From Oscillospiraceae bacterium (GTDB taxonomy: Bacteria; Bacillota; Clostridia; Oscillospirales; Acutalibacteraceae): a stretch of 64,000 nt of DNA. The stretch covers positions 1 through 64,000 of the forward strand of contig SVPH01000006.1 of NCBI GenBank assembly GCA_015065965.1, in the 5' to 3' direction. The translations under genes were made by a program, and so were the position numbers. Numbering within the stretch: the stretch's first letter is position 1; every line of letters begins with the position of its first letter. Shown here piece by piece: positions 1-7,465 of the stretch. The notes under the pieces were generated by a model. The model was not told the origin of the DNA, made no database searches, and saw only the letters and a list, made by a program, of their open reading frames with translations.

Positions 1-107
1 ACCTCAGCGGTGCCGACCTCAGCCGTGCCGACCTCAGCGGTGCCGACCTCAGACGTGCCGACCTCAGACGTGCCGACCTCAGCGGTGCCGACCTCAGCGG
101 TGCCGAC
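1..107. repeat. Seven tandem copies of a 15-bp unit, cut by the window edge
   Basis: The unit acctcagcggtgccg repeats seven times with no spacers. Variation is confined to the centre of the unit (agcggt, agccgt, agacgt). The 15-bp period keeps frame: the plus strand reads PTSAV/PTSDV, and one minus frame reads EVGTA/EVGTS. Identical units plus in-frame point variants suggest slippage expansion of a coding repeat. It is not a CRISPR because the repeats directly abut one another. The array continues out of the window, so its full copy number is unknown. Confidence 0.9.
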
Positions 108-228
108 CTCGATTTCTCTTGTTGGCCCCTTTGGTGCGGCGGTCTCAAGGTCAAAACCGATAAACGCCTTGCTTGCCAACTCGCATATCACCTTTGTTCT
201 ATGCAGTGTGAAGATGAGGAATATATAA
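1..228 (+). CDS. Possible C-terminal part of a pentapeptide-repeat-bearing protein; strand uncertain
   Basis: Frame 1 is open from the window edge to a TAA at 226-228. It encodes PTS[AD]V repeats followed by about 40 non-repetitive residues. The next small ORF begins two bases later, which fits a co-directional early operon. However, a minus-strand frame is also open from about position 190 leftwards. That frame begins MASKAFIGFDLETAAP if a TTG with an upstream AAAGG is used, then reads EVGTA repeats, and it looks at least as protein-like. The true coding strand cannot be settled from this fragment. No function is recognised in either reading. Confidence 0.3.
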   Translation, partial: TSAVPTSAVPTSAVPTSDVPTSDVPTSAVPTSAVPTSISLVGPFGAAVSRSKPINALLANSHITFVLCSVKMRNI

Positions 229-230
229 AG

Positions 231-314
231 ATGCGCAATTCAATCCTCGGTTTTGCTAATCAGTTCCACAGAGTTAATGAATGCGGCATTCTTGAGAAAA
301 CGGAGGAAAAGTAA
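231..314 (+). CDS. Very small early ORF (27 aa), hypothetical
   Basis: ATG at 231 to TAA at 314 encodes MRNSILGFANQFHRV and a short acidic/basic tail. A GAGG about 11 bases upstream could serve as ribosome binding site. The next ORF starts immediately after the stop, as in tightly packed phage early regions. It is too short for family assignment and absent from the ORF track. Confidence 0.3.
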   Translation: MRNSILGFANQFHRVNECGILEKTEEK

Positions 315-452
315 TTGAATGTGCCAAAAGAGATATACGAGATAATTGATTACATAAATGAGCAGAAATCCCTGCACAGACAAAAGAATTATTTTTCGCC
401 CTTGCAGAATCTGCGGTTAACATCAGTATCGGCGCGTGCGCACCGGAGGTAG
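315..452 (+). CDS. Small early ORF (45 aa), TTG start, hypothetical
   Basis: A TTG at 315 lies 8 bases after a good GGAGG Shine-Dalgarno that sits inside the preceding ORF. The product begins LNVPKEIYEIIDYINEQ, an amphipathic helical start, and ends in a basic stretch. Its stop is followed after six bases by the start of the next small gene, whose Shine-Dalgarno overlaps this stop. The packing supports a real gene, but no homology is recognised. Confidence 0.4.
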   Translation: MNVPKEIYEIIDYINEQKSLHRQKNYFSPLQNLRLTSVSARAHRR

Positions 453-458
453 CCCACA

Positions 459-617
459 ATGTTTGAAGTTAAATATATTTTGCTTCGTGCGAGCGGAGAA
501 AGATGGTTTGTTGTCGGCGAATATACAGACCCCGTTGAACTTGCCACTGCGGCATATACATGTGGACTTGAAAAACAAAAAATAAGAATAGACAGGGTTG
601 GTGAAATTGATGTTTAG
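459..617 (+). CDS. Small early phage protein (52 aa), hypothetical
   Basis: ATG at 459 follows GGAGGT at 446-451 with ideal spacing. The product begins MFEVKYILLRASGERWFVVGEY and reads like a small beta-rich domain. It overlaps the start of the next zinc-ribbon gene by a few bases. It is below the ORF-track length cut-off, so the track misses it. Function is unknown. Confidence 0.55.
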   Translation: MFEVKYILLRASGERWFVVGEYTDPVELATAAYTCGLEKQKIRIDRVGEIDV

Positions 618-1056
618 ATATGAATGCCATAATTGCGGCAAAAAATTTGAACAGCCTGACATTGTGCAGGAAAGACACGGCCTTGGTTACCCTCCGTATG
701 AAGATGTCACAGTATGCCCGTATTGTCACGGCTATTTCGAAGAAATGCAGAAGTGTGAGATTTGCGGTGAGTATTTCTGTGAAGATGAGATAGAGTATGG
801 TGTTTGTCATGAGTGTGTTGAAAAGAATCTGACAGTTGATAATTGTTATCGATGGGGCGAAGATTGCAAAGAAAAAATCGAAATCAACGGTTTTCTTCGT
901 GCAGTTTATTCCGATACCAATATAGAACGTCTACTGCTTAAGAATTTCAAAGAAACTTGTCTGTATCAAAAAATTGTGTGTCAATCGTTTGTTAACACTG
1001 ATTATTCGTGGTTTGCAGATAAGTTGAAGGAGGAACATAATGCCGAAGAGTTTTGA
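610..1056 (+). CDS. Zinc-ribbon early phage protein
   Basis: About 148 aa. The N-terminal half has several CxxC knuckles: CHNCGKKF, CPYCHGYF, CEICGEYFCEDE and CHECV. These suggest two or more treble-clef or zinc-ribbon sites. The C-terminal half is helical and has no recognised motif. I prefer ATG 610 to the TTG at 598 given in the track, because the longer form only adds three residues and overlaps more of the previous gene. Lying in the early operon, it could be a nucleic-acid-binding or host-interaction protein, but nothing in the sequence fixes that. It overlaps the next gene by 17 bases. Confidence 0.75.
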   Translation: MFRYECHNCGKKFEQPDIVQERHGLGYPPYEDVTVCPYCHGYFEEMQKCEICGEYFCEDEIEYGVCHECVEKNLTVDNCYRWGEDCKEKIEINGFLRAVYSDTNIERLLLKNFKETCLYQKIVCQSFVNTDYSWFADKLKEEHNAEEF

Positions 1057-1264
1057 AAACGGTGTTAGTTTTTACACTGAAGGCACAGCGAAAATATCAA
1101 TTTTCTTTCCCGAAAATGATGTTCGCTGTATATGGTGTCCGTTCTGCCGTTCTGAAAGCGAATTAGGGCGGTTTTGGTGTAGGTTGACTAATCATATGGT
1201 CTATAACCCAAACTATGCAGAATTGCCCGAATTCTGCCCCATAACATTAAAAAAGGAGGAATAA
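1040..1264 (+). CDS. Small cysteine-rich early phage protein
   Basis: 74 aa. ATG at 1040 lies behind AAGGAGGA inside the 3' end of the previous gene. The sequence contains CIWCPFCRSE, a later CRLT and FCPI, so four or more cysteines are spaced as in a small zinc-binding fold. Similar small proteins are common before the recombination ATPase in Firmicutes phage early operons. No activity can be assigned. Confidence 0.75.
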   Translation: MPKSFENGVSFYTEGTAKISIFFPENDVRCIWCPFCRSESELGRFWCRLTNHMVYNPNYAELPEFCPITLKKEE

Positions 1265-1266
1265 AA

Positions 1267-1890
1267 ATGGGAGAACCTGTTTTGGTTTACGGAAAATCAG
1301 GCAGCGGTAAAAGTCGCTCTCTTAAAAACTTCGCAGAAGATGAAATTTTTCTCATAAATGTTGTGTCAAAACGACTGCCGTTTCAGAAGCAGTTTAAATA
1401 TATTCTCAAAAGCAGAAACTATGCAACCATCAAATCTCAACTTTCAAAAATGAGTTGTAAAGTTGCAGTAATTGACGATGCAGGCTACTTGCAGACAAAC
1501 ACATTTATGAACGGGCATAGCGCACCTAAAAAAGGCAGCAACACATTTGATTTATTCAATCAGATAGGCGATGAGTTCTGGGATTTGGTTTTGTTTGTCA
1601 AAGAACAGTTGCCCGAAGATGTGATAGTTTACTTCACTATGCACGAAATCAGCAATGATATTGGTGAAGTTAAAGTAAGAACAATCGGAAAGTTGCTTGA
1701 TGAAAAGGTTTGCATTGAAGGTATGTTCACGATATGCCTTCACTGTATGACCGACGGCACAAAGCACTTTTTTAAGACTCAGGGTGGAACAAATGACATT
1801 GCGAAATCCCCAGAAGATATGTTTGAACTTGAAATAGAAAACGACTTGAAAGCGGTTGATAACCGTATCCGCGAATTTTGGAATTTTTAA
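1267..1890 (+). CDS. Phage P-loop ATPase, RecA-like/Sak4-type candidate
   Basis: 207 aa. A Walker A, YGKSGSGKS, lies at residues 8-16, followed by a Walker B-like VAVIDDAGYL near residue 75. The size and position, directly before an SSB-like protein and a nuclease, match phage AAA/RecA-like ATPases that support recombination or single-strand annealing (Sak4 group). Strong AAGGAGGA precedes the ATG. The three-gene order ATPase, SSB-like protein, nuclease suggests a phage recombination module. The Sak4 label is inferred from size and neighbours; a plain AAA ATPase call is safe. Confidence 0.8.
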   Translation: MGEPVLVYGKSGSGKSRSLKNFAEDEIFLINVVSKRLPFQKQFKYILKSRNYATIKSQLSKMSCKVAVIDDAGYLQTNTFMNGHSAPKKGSNTFDLFNQIGDEFWDLVLFVKEQLPEDVIVYFTMHEISNDIGEVKVRTIGKLLDEKVCIEGMFTICLHCMTDGTKHFFKTQGGTNDIAKSPEDMFELEIENDLKAVDNRIREFWNF

Positions 1891-1910
1891 TTTAAAGGAG
1901 ATAAAGAACT

Positions 1911-2438
1911 ATGAAAAAAATTGACTGGGCAAACGTAAAAGAAGCAACAGGTAACTCACTTGAGCCGGGCGGATATGTCTGCGGCATTACAAGCGTTGAG
2001 GATTTTCCCGACAAGGAATATCTCCGCTTTGAGTTTGACATTGCAGAAGGCGAGCACATTAACTATTACAGACAGTTGAATGAAAGCAAAGGCTTTTGGG
2101 GCGGTTCTTTCATTAAATCCTATAAAGAAAAGGCGTTATCTTTCTTCAAACAAATGCTTGTCTGCTTTGAAAAGTCAAATGCAGGGTTTAAGTTTGTTGA
2201 CGATGAAAAGACATTTAAACGTAAACTTATTGGCCTTGTTCTCAGCGAAGAAGAGTATGTTAAAAATAGCGGTGAAGTCGGCATCCGTCTTTATGTTTCG
2301 GCGTTTAAAACGGTTGATGAAATCCGCAAGGGCGATTTTAAAATTGAGCCTCTCAAAACGCTTTCAGATTTATCTACACCCGCTCCTGCATATAACGATA
2401 TTCCTCTTCCCGATGACGATGATCTTCCCTTCGCTTAA
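1911..2438 (+). CDS. SSB-like single-stranded DNA-binding protein with acidic tail
   Basis: 175 aa, beginning MKKIDWANVKEATG. The middle is beta-rich, as in the DUF669-type phage proteins that often accompany recombination ATPases. The C-terminus is a long acidic stretch ending DDDDLPFA, which closely resembles the acidic tip with terminal Pro-Phe by which bacterial SSBs recruit partner proteins. Here one Ala follows the Phe. The likely role is coating single-stranded DNA during phage replication or recombination. RBS AAAGGAG is well placed. Family assignment rests on motif and neighbours, not a search. Confidence 0.75.
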   Translation: MKKIDWANVKEATGNSLEPGGYVCGITSVEDFPDKEYLRFEFDIAEGEHINYYRQLNESKGFWGGSFIKSYKEKALSFFKQMLVCFEKSNAGFKFVDDEKTFKRKLIGLVLSEEEYVKNSGEVGIRLYVSAFKTVDEIRKGDFKIEPLKTLSDLSTPAPAYNDIPLPDDDDLPFA

Positions 2439-2449
2439 TAGGTGAGCAA

Positions 2450-3100
2450 ATGAAATTTCATTATACAAAAAAAGAATACAGTGAACTCATAAAACACATG
2501 CGTATCGTTTGTCAGACTAACGAAAAATCTAACGAACATATTTTAAGTTATTTTGACCGCTCGGGAATTGAGTATGTAAACCGCTCTATTCCCGAGGGCG
2601 ATTACAGTTTGATGATAAAAGCGTGCCCGGAACTCGGCTTTCCTCTCGATACATATTTTTATGATGAAATATTTATTGAGCGCAAAAACAGTTTACAGGA
2701 ACTTGCAAGCAGCCTTTACGGTCAAAAAGAAACGCCTGCTTATGTCGGCAGCGTTTTGGAAGAACTCAAATCGCAAAAAGTTTATTCTTCGCTAAAAACC
2801 GCATCGATTATCAGAGAAATGAAACAGGAGTTTTCTGTTTATGATGATGCGTTTTTACGGGAATTGAAACGAGCGATAAATAAACCGTATAAATTTCTTT
2901 TAATAGAACACCCAAGCGGATTAGATGGAATTCTCAGGCATGAATATCCAAATCAATATAGCAAATCTTCCTTTTGGGGGGCAGTGCATTCGATTGAAAT
3001 AAAATATGGTTTGAACATTAAATTCATTTCAAAAGAAAATATGGGTCTTGAGATATATACGTTGTGTAAAGGTATTCTTAACACATTGATTGTTAGGTAG
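2450..3100 (+). CDS. ERCC4-domain nuclease
   Basis: 216 aa. The region SIPEGDYSLMIKA followed by IFIERKNSLQELASSLYG matches the XPF/ERCC4 nuclease signature (GDY, then ERK with a downstream helix). The ERK lies near residue 84. Such phage proteins are predicted structure-specific endonucleases and commonly sit between recombination and replication genes. The C-terminal third (HPSGLDGILRHEYPNQ, SFWGAVHSIEIKYG) matches the pattern of an ERCC4 core fold. RBS and an 11-base gap to the previous gene indicate one operon. Confidence 0.8.
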   Translation: MKFHYTKKEYSELIKHMRIVCQTNEKSNEHILSYFDRSGIEYVNRSIPEGDYSLMIKACPELGFPLDTYFYDEIFIERKNSLQELASSLYGQKETPAYVGSVLEELKSQKVYSSLKTASIIREMKQEFSVYDDAFLRELKRAINKPYKFLLIEHPSGLDGILRHEYPNQYSKSSFWGAVHSIEIKYGLNIKFISKENMGLEIYTLCKGILNTLIVR

Positions 3101-3108
3101 GTGCAAAA

Positions 3109-3591
3109 ATGCTTGAAACAGGATATATAAAATTGCATCGCTCAATCCTGAATTGGGAATGGTACGGTGATACCGTTACAAAAAGTTTGTTTTTGCATTT
3201 GCTTCTGACAGTCAATATAAAAGATGCACGATGGCAAGGAGTTGATGTTCCGAGGGGGGCAAGGGTATGTTCTTTGACAACCTTATCCGAGGAAACGGGA
3301 TTTTCTGTCAAACAAATTCGGGTCAGCCTTGATAAACTGATTGGGACAGGCGAAGTGACAAGGTCAAAATTCCCGAAATTTTCAATAATTTCAATACAAA
3401 ATTGGAATAAATTTCAGACCGAGGGCAGGCAACAGGGCACAGGAAGGGCACAGAGCAGGGCACTCGAAGGGCAACAGAATAAGAATAATAAGAAAAAAGA
3501 AGATAAAATAGATACTAAAAAAGTATCTATTTTATCCGGCGAAGAAGGAAGTGTTTACCGTGAGGTCGGAGCAAACGATTGGGATGATTAA
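3109..3591 (+). CDS. Phage replication protein with N-terminal winged helix (DnaD-like N-terminus)
   Basis: 160 aa, opening LETGYIKLHRSILNWEWYGD, the usual start of Firmicutes phage replisome-organiser proteins. A winged-helix segment follows (LTTLSEETGFSVKQIRVSLDKLIGTGEVTR, given here in parts). The tail is Gln/Lys-rich and low complexity, and a C-terminal DnaD domain is missing. The likely role is origin recognition or helicase loading, given the adjacent dnaB. The end overlaps the helicase start. Function is inferred from domain and neighbours. Confidence 0.7.
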   Translation: MLETGYIKLHRSILNWEWYGDTVTKSLFLHLLLTVNIKDARWQGVDVPRGARVCSLTTLSEETGFSVKQIRVSLDKLIGTGEVTRSKFPKFSIISIQNWNKFQTEGRQQGTGRAQSRALEGQQNKNNKKKEDKIDTKKVSILSGEEGSVYREVGANDWDD

Positions 3592-4867
3592 CGAAATTTT
3601 TTTTGTTGATAATCAACTTGAAAAAGCGATAATCGGTGAAATGCTCCTTGATACAGATGCCTTGCGAAATGCTCTTGATAAACTTCAAATATCGGATTTT
3701 TCGGTTCATCAATATAAGCGGATTTTTGAAACAGCAGTAATTCTTGATAATGAAGGTAAAACAATCGACCCCTTGGTTATCGTCGGCAGATTTCCGACAA
3801 ACGAAAAGGGCAATGTCAAGAATCTCTTATATAGTTGTGTAAACGAAACGGTAAGCACAGCAGCATATGCAGAACATATTGATATGCTTAAACGCATATC
3901 AGCACGCCGAAAGGCTTATCAAAAAATTATGATGATTAGCGGGGCTATAGAGGAAGATGCTGACCCCGAAAGCATACAAAGTCTTGTTGATGATTTGGCA
4001 ATCAACATGGGCTTTGGCGAAAAGAAAGTTGAAATTAACTCTCTGCAGGGTTTTAATCGCTTTGTTGACAGTATAGGACAAAAAAAGGAATATTTTCGTA
4101 CAGGACTTAATGCTCTCGATAAGCAGATAAAAATAGGCAAAGGTCATTTTTTTGTTATCGGCGCAAGACCATCGCAGGGCAAAACGGCATTATCTTTGCA
4201 AATGGCCGTCAGTATGGCGGAACGGCACAAAGTGCTGTACTTCAGTTTTGAAACATCTGCGAACAGATTATATGAACGAATAATAGCAAGGGTGGCTAAC
4301 GTTGACTATGGTAAGATTGTTAACGGTACATTATCTGATGCTGACATAGAAAAAATAAAAAAACTACAGCCATATTTTGATGCAATAAACCTTGTAACAG
4401 TTGAAGCAGCAGGAATGACGGTTGAGCAAATAAAAGCAATGGCAATAAAGCATCATGCAGAAATTATTTTTGTTGACTATCTTGGTTTGGTGTTGACATC
4501 GGCCCCTGTCAATAATTCTTATGAAAGAACAACACAAATTTCAATGGCCTTACATAACATGGCTCAAAAGACGGGAATTGCGGTTGTTGCCTTATGTCAG
4601 TTGAGTAGGCAAGCAAACAGGACAGAACCTGATATGACGGCATTGAGAGATAGCGGACAGATTGAACAAGATGCGGATGAGGTTTTGTTCATTCACACTC
4701 CGGATGAAGAATCTGAAAGGCGGCATGAAAAGAAACTAATTGTCGCAAAGAACAAAGATGGCGAAAGCGGAACTTTTATCGCAGTTGAATTTATCGGAAA
4801 ATATCAGCGTTTCCAAAGACCGTTTGAAACTGAGGAAGAATACACCGATATTCCGTTTGTGGAGTGA
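3560..4867 (+). CDS. dnaB: Replicative DNA helicase, DnaB family
   Basis: About 435 aa. The N-terminal DnaB domain (NQLEKAIIGEMLLD) precedes a RecA-type motor with Walker A ARPSQGKTALSLQMA and Walker B IIFVDYLGLV. The conserved segment ALRDSGQIEQDADEVLF follows. The track start (GTG 3551) abuts the Shine-Dalgarno; GTG 3560 has correct spacing to AGAAGGA, so I use it, and ATG 3584 is a further option. The protein would unwind phage DNA ahead of the fork. The next gene encodes a partial second copy of this motor. Confidence 0.93.
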   Translation: MRSEQTIGMINEIFFVDNQLEKAIIGEMLLDTDALRNALDKLQISDFSVHQYKRIFETAVILDNEGKTIDPLVIVGRFPTNEKGNVKNLLYSCVNETVSTAAYAEHIDMLKRISARRKAYQKIMMISGAIEEDADPESIQSLVDDLAINMGFGEKKVEINSLQGFNRFVDSIGQKKEYFRTGLNALDKQIKIGKGHFFVIGARPSQGKTALSLQMAVSMAERHKVLYFSFETSANRLYERIIARVANVDYGKIVNGTLSDADIEKIKKLQPYFDAINLVTVEAAGMTVEQIKAMAIKHHAEIIFVDYLGLVLTSAPVNNSYERTTQISMALHNMAQKTGIAVVALCQLSRQANRTEPDMTALRDSGQIEQDADEVLFIHTPDEESERRHEKKLIVAKNKDGESGTFIAVEFIGKYQRFQRPFETEEEYTDIPFVE

Positions 4868-4869
4868 CT

Positions 4870-5505
4870 ATGACAAAGAAAGAAAAAGCAAAATATCAGA
4901 AATTTGTAACGTTTTGTATGCGAGAAAAACAAACTGTCCTGTTTAACGGACACGAATACAGAGCAGAAAGAATGTGCTTTGGGTTTAACCCTAACGGACA
5001 CGAATACATTGTTGTTGAGTTGGCAGACCTTAACGGCTGTGACAGTTCAATAACCGCAGGTCTTGACCTTGTAATGGTCAATGCCGCAGGAATGAGCGTT
5101 TCACAGATGCAGAGCATCGCCATTCAGCAGAAGGCTGATGTGATGTTCGTTGACTATATGGGACTTGTCAACAGCGGTAAAGATAATCTGTCACCGTATG
5201 AAAGAGCATCGCAGATATCGGTTGCGTTGCACACCCTTGCACAGTCGCAGAAAATAACCGTGTTTGCACTCTGTCAACTCAACCGTATGGGAAAAAGCGA
5301 ACCCGATATGACATCGCTCAGAGATTCGGGACAGATTGAGCAGGATGCTGATGCTATTATTCTTTTGTCAACACCCGATGACAGTGAGGAAAAAAGACAC
5401 ATCAAAAAACTGGTAATAGCCAAGAACAAAGAGGGCGAATGCAGAGAGGCTGAAATCTGCTTCAAAGGCGAATATCAACGCTTCTATTCACTTGTGGAGG
5501 AATAA
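4870..5505 (+). CDS. Chimera: small phage domain fused to a Walker A-less DnaB C-terminus
   Basis: About 211 aa. Residues 1 to about 65 (MTKKEKAKYQKF to LNGCDSSI) are unrelated to DnaB and read like an independent small phage protein. From about residue 68 the sequence follows the upstream helicase: NAAGMSVSQMQSIAIQ versus EAAGMTVEQIKAMAIK, then Walker B VMFVDYMGLV, QLNR, and LRDSGQIEQDADAIIL. Walker A and the whole N-terminal domain are absent, so it should not hydrolyse ATP alone. The two DnaB copies are clearly diverged at the DNA level, so this is not a recent duplication. It may be a relic of recombination or a helicase modulator. It overlaps the dnaB stop region and retains a full reading frame. 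Confidence 0.85.
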   Translation: MTKKEKAKYQKFVTFCMREKQTVLFNGHEYRAERMCFGFNPNGHEYIVVELADLNGCDSSITAGLDLVMVNAAGMSVSQMQSIAIQQKADVMFVDYMGLVNSGKDNLSPYERASQISVALHTLAQSQKITVFALCQLNRMGKSEPDMTSLRDSGQIEQDADAIILLSTPDDSEEKRHIKKLVIAKNKEGECREAEICFKGEYQRFYSLVEE

Positions 5506-5508
5506 CGA

Positions 5509-5922
5509 ATGATATATGAACAGATACGCAGTTATGCCAAGTTCGGCGAAGAATTGCCGAGAAACGCAACGGCAGCGGACAGAATGGCATATCACAGTTT
5601 AATGCCGATTATTGACTGTTACCGTAAGAGAATTTTAAACGCAGAACAAACCAAAGCGGAAGAATGCAAGGTCAGAGCGTTATACAACGAACTTTCAAAT
5701 ACCGAAGGCAGATTGAGGGCGATGTATACAAGTCAGCAGGAGTTTCTCCGCAAGGCTGAAATGGAACTGACGGCGATTGTGAAAGATGTCAAGCCCGGTG
5801 CGGATTTTGTTGACCTGTTCAAAAGAGCAATGCAGATTATTTCATATTTTGAAGGACAACCCCACAGCGTTGAACTGAAGAATATTGAGAAGAAATTGAA
5901 GAAGGTGGAAGAACATCAATGA
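5509..5922 (+). CDS. Helical early phage protein, hypothetical
   Basis: 137 aa, almost entirely helical by inspection, with a coiled-coil-like centre (RILNAEQTKAEECKVRALYNEL) and a Lys/Glu-rich end (NIEKKLKKVEEHQ). GGAGG precedes the ATG, and it begins three bases after the previous stop. Its 3' end overlaps the next gene by four bases, typical of translational coupling. No family is recognised. Confidence 0.7.
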   Translation: MIYEQIRSYAKFGEELPRNATAADRMAYHSLMPIIDCYRKRILNAEQTKAEECKVRALYNELSNTEGRLRAMYTSQQEFLRKAEMELTAIVKDVKPGADFVDLFKRAMQIISYFEGQPHSVELKNIEKKLKKVEEHQ

Positions 5923-6173
5923 AGTGCGTGGCATCGGATAAATCTCTGACCGAGCGGATTCGGAAAGAAGAGCGTGATAATGCGGTCAAGGCGATTATGG
6001 TAAACCTTGCACTTGCCGCCTGCGATAAATGCAGGCTGAGCAAGAAAACAGCCGAAAAACTTGTTAAAGAAACGATATACGGTGTGGAAACGCATAACCG
6101 TGGTGAGGTCACGCTTGCTGAAAAAGAGCAGGTGTTTGAAGAAGAGTACGGCATCAGATTTCATTGGGGGTGA
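5919..6173 (+). CDS. Small early phage protein, hypothetical
   Basis: 84 aa, starting with the ATGA overlap of the previous stop. The sequence MKCVASDKSLTERIRKEERDNAVKAIMVNLALAA is split here only for description; it is helical with a CDKC pair around residue 36. Position between replication genes and the methyltransferase suggests an early accessory protein. No function is recognised. Confidence 0.6.
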   Translation: MKCVASDKSLTERIRKEERDNAVKAIMVNLALAACDKCRLSKKTAEKLVKETIYGVETHNRGEVTLAEKEQVFEEEYGIRFHWG

Positions 6174-6178
6174 GTTTA

Positions 6179-6406
6179 TTGAGCAGCAATAACAAACTTT
6201 CCGCAATCTGCCGTAAATGCTTTTACCGCCGATGTGACCGCAGCGACAAATTCTATAACGGCAATTCCCGTTGGGATAGCAGATGCGCATACCTTGAACT
6301 GACAGGAGAATTAAGAGGCTGCACACCCACTGACAGCGAATGCGCAAAATTCAAACCCCGGACAAGCACAAAAAGCCTGACGGGGAAACGGCAGATGATT
6401 AAGTGA
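6179..6406 (+). CDS. Small cysteine-rich early phage protein
   Basis: About 75 aa. I choose TTG 6179, placed after GGGGGTGAG, over the earlier TTG 6164 in the track. Cysteines occur as CRKCFYRRCDR, CAYLE, GCTPTDSEC. The pattern of at least five cysteines suggests a metal-binding knuckle. Its stop is followed directly by the Shine-Dalgarno of the methyltransferase. Function unknown. Confidence 0.6.
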   Translation: MSSNNKLSAICRKCFYRRCDRSDKFYNGNSRWDSRCAYLELTGELRGCTPTDSECAKFKPRTSTKSLTGKRQMIK

Positions 6407-6416
6407 GGTGAACACA

Positions 6417-7205
6417 TTGAAAAAGATAAAAACTGAACTCTATAACGATAATTTTCAGAATTACAAGAGATACGGTATACCCAAAGCGCAACTTGTAATT
6501 GCTGATATTCCCTATAACGTAGGTACTAACTTCTACGGTTCTAATCCTATGTGGTATAACGGTGGCGATAATAGGAATGGCGAGAGCAAATTGGCGGGTA
6601 AAGCGGCGTTTAACACAGATTTTAATTTTAACATAGCAGAATACTTTCACTTCTGTAATAAATTACTTAAAAAGGAACCTGCAAAAAGTAATGGCAGGGG
6701 TAAATCTTCAGATGCACCATGCATGATTGTGTTCTGTGCTTTTGAACAGATACAGACGGTTATTAAGTATGCCGAAAAGTATGGTTTTAAGCATAATATT
6801 CCGCTTATATTCTGTAAGAACTATAGCCCTCAAGTCTTAAAAGCAAATATGCGCATTTGCGGAGCAACTGAATATGCGCTCGTTTTATACCGGGACAAGT
6901 TGCCGAAATTCAGAAACGGTGGACACATGGTGTTCAATTGGTTTGAGTGGAAGCGCGACAGCACAAAGGAATATCCGAAAATTCATCCGGCACAAAAGCC
7001 TGTAAATGTTCTCAAACGCTTAATAGAGATATTTACGGATGAAGGTGATGTTGTTATTGATCCTTGCGCCGGGAGCGGTTCAACGCTTCGTGCAGCCCGC
7101 GAACTCGGCAGAAGCAGTTACGGCTTTGAAGTATCAAAAGATTTCTACCGTAAAGCAACAACAGAAATGCTCAAAGAAGAAAATGAGCAATTAACATTCA
7201 ATTAA
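6417..7205 (+). CDS. DNA adenine-N6 methyltransferase, beta-type motif order
   Basis: About 262 aa. The catalytic motif IV appears first as DIPY (ADIPYNVG, a variant of DPPY). The SAM-binding motif I DPCAGSGST comes near the C-terminus, preceded by the motif X-like HPAQKPV. This IV-then-I order is that of beta-class amino-methyltransferases. TTG 6417 follows GAGGTG, so I prefer it to GTG 6408, which lies in the Shine-Dalgarno itself. No restriction enzyme is adjacent, so it is an orphan phage methylase, likely protecting phage DNA or regulating. Target sequence is not predictable. Confidence 0.88.
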   Translation: MKKIKTELYNDNFQNYKRYGIPKAQLVIADIPYNVGTNFYGSNPMWYNGGDNRNGESKLAGKAAFNTDFNFNIAEYFHFCNKLLKKEPAKSNGRGKSSDAPCMIVFCAFEQIQTVIKYAEKYGFKHNIPLIFCKNYSPQVLKANMRICGATEYALVLYRDKLPKFRNGGHMVFNWFEWKRDSTKEYPKIHPAQKPVNVLKRLIEIFTDEGDVVIDPCAGSGSTLRAARELGRSSYGFEVSKDFYRKATTEMLKEENEQLTFN

Positions 7206-7296
7206 ACCAACCCCACCGCTTCGGCACAACTTAATATTCAAAGAAAACTTTATATTTACACACTCTCACCCGGAGCGGCGGGGATAAGGAGGAATT

Positions 7297-7464
7297 ATGG
7301 ATAATACCGTAATAATTACTTTTGAAAAGGAATACGCAGAGGAACTTCTCTCGGCAGTAAAATCGGTTATCAAGCACGATAACAAAGAAAACTTCCTGAC
7401 CGCTGATGAATTCGAAACCCTCAGCAATCTTGAAGAAACTCTTTTTATAAAGATAGGTGGATAG
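7297..7464 (+). CDS. Small acidic phage protein (55 aa), hypothetical
   Basis: ATG 7297 lies behind a strong AAGGAGGA. The product starts MDNTVIITFEKEYAEELLSAV and is acidic and helical. It is shorter than the ORF-track cut-off and is missing there. Its stop overlaps the Shine-Dalgarno region of the radical-SAM gene, implying coupling. The 90-base gap before it contains a GC-rich stretch but no convincing feature. Confidence 0.65.
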   Translation: MDNTVIITFEKEYAEELLSAVKSVIKHDNKENFLTADEFETLSNLEETLFIKIGG

Positions 7465-7465
7465 G

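Noticed and set aside
1-107. Tandem repeats considered as a CRISPR array
   Set aside because: Units are 15 bp, abut each other, and have no spacers or cas genes nearby.
2080-2445. Plus-strand ORF of 121 aa within the SSB-like gene
   Set aside because: It is an out-of-frame shadow with many Leu/Lys/Arg and no RBS.
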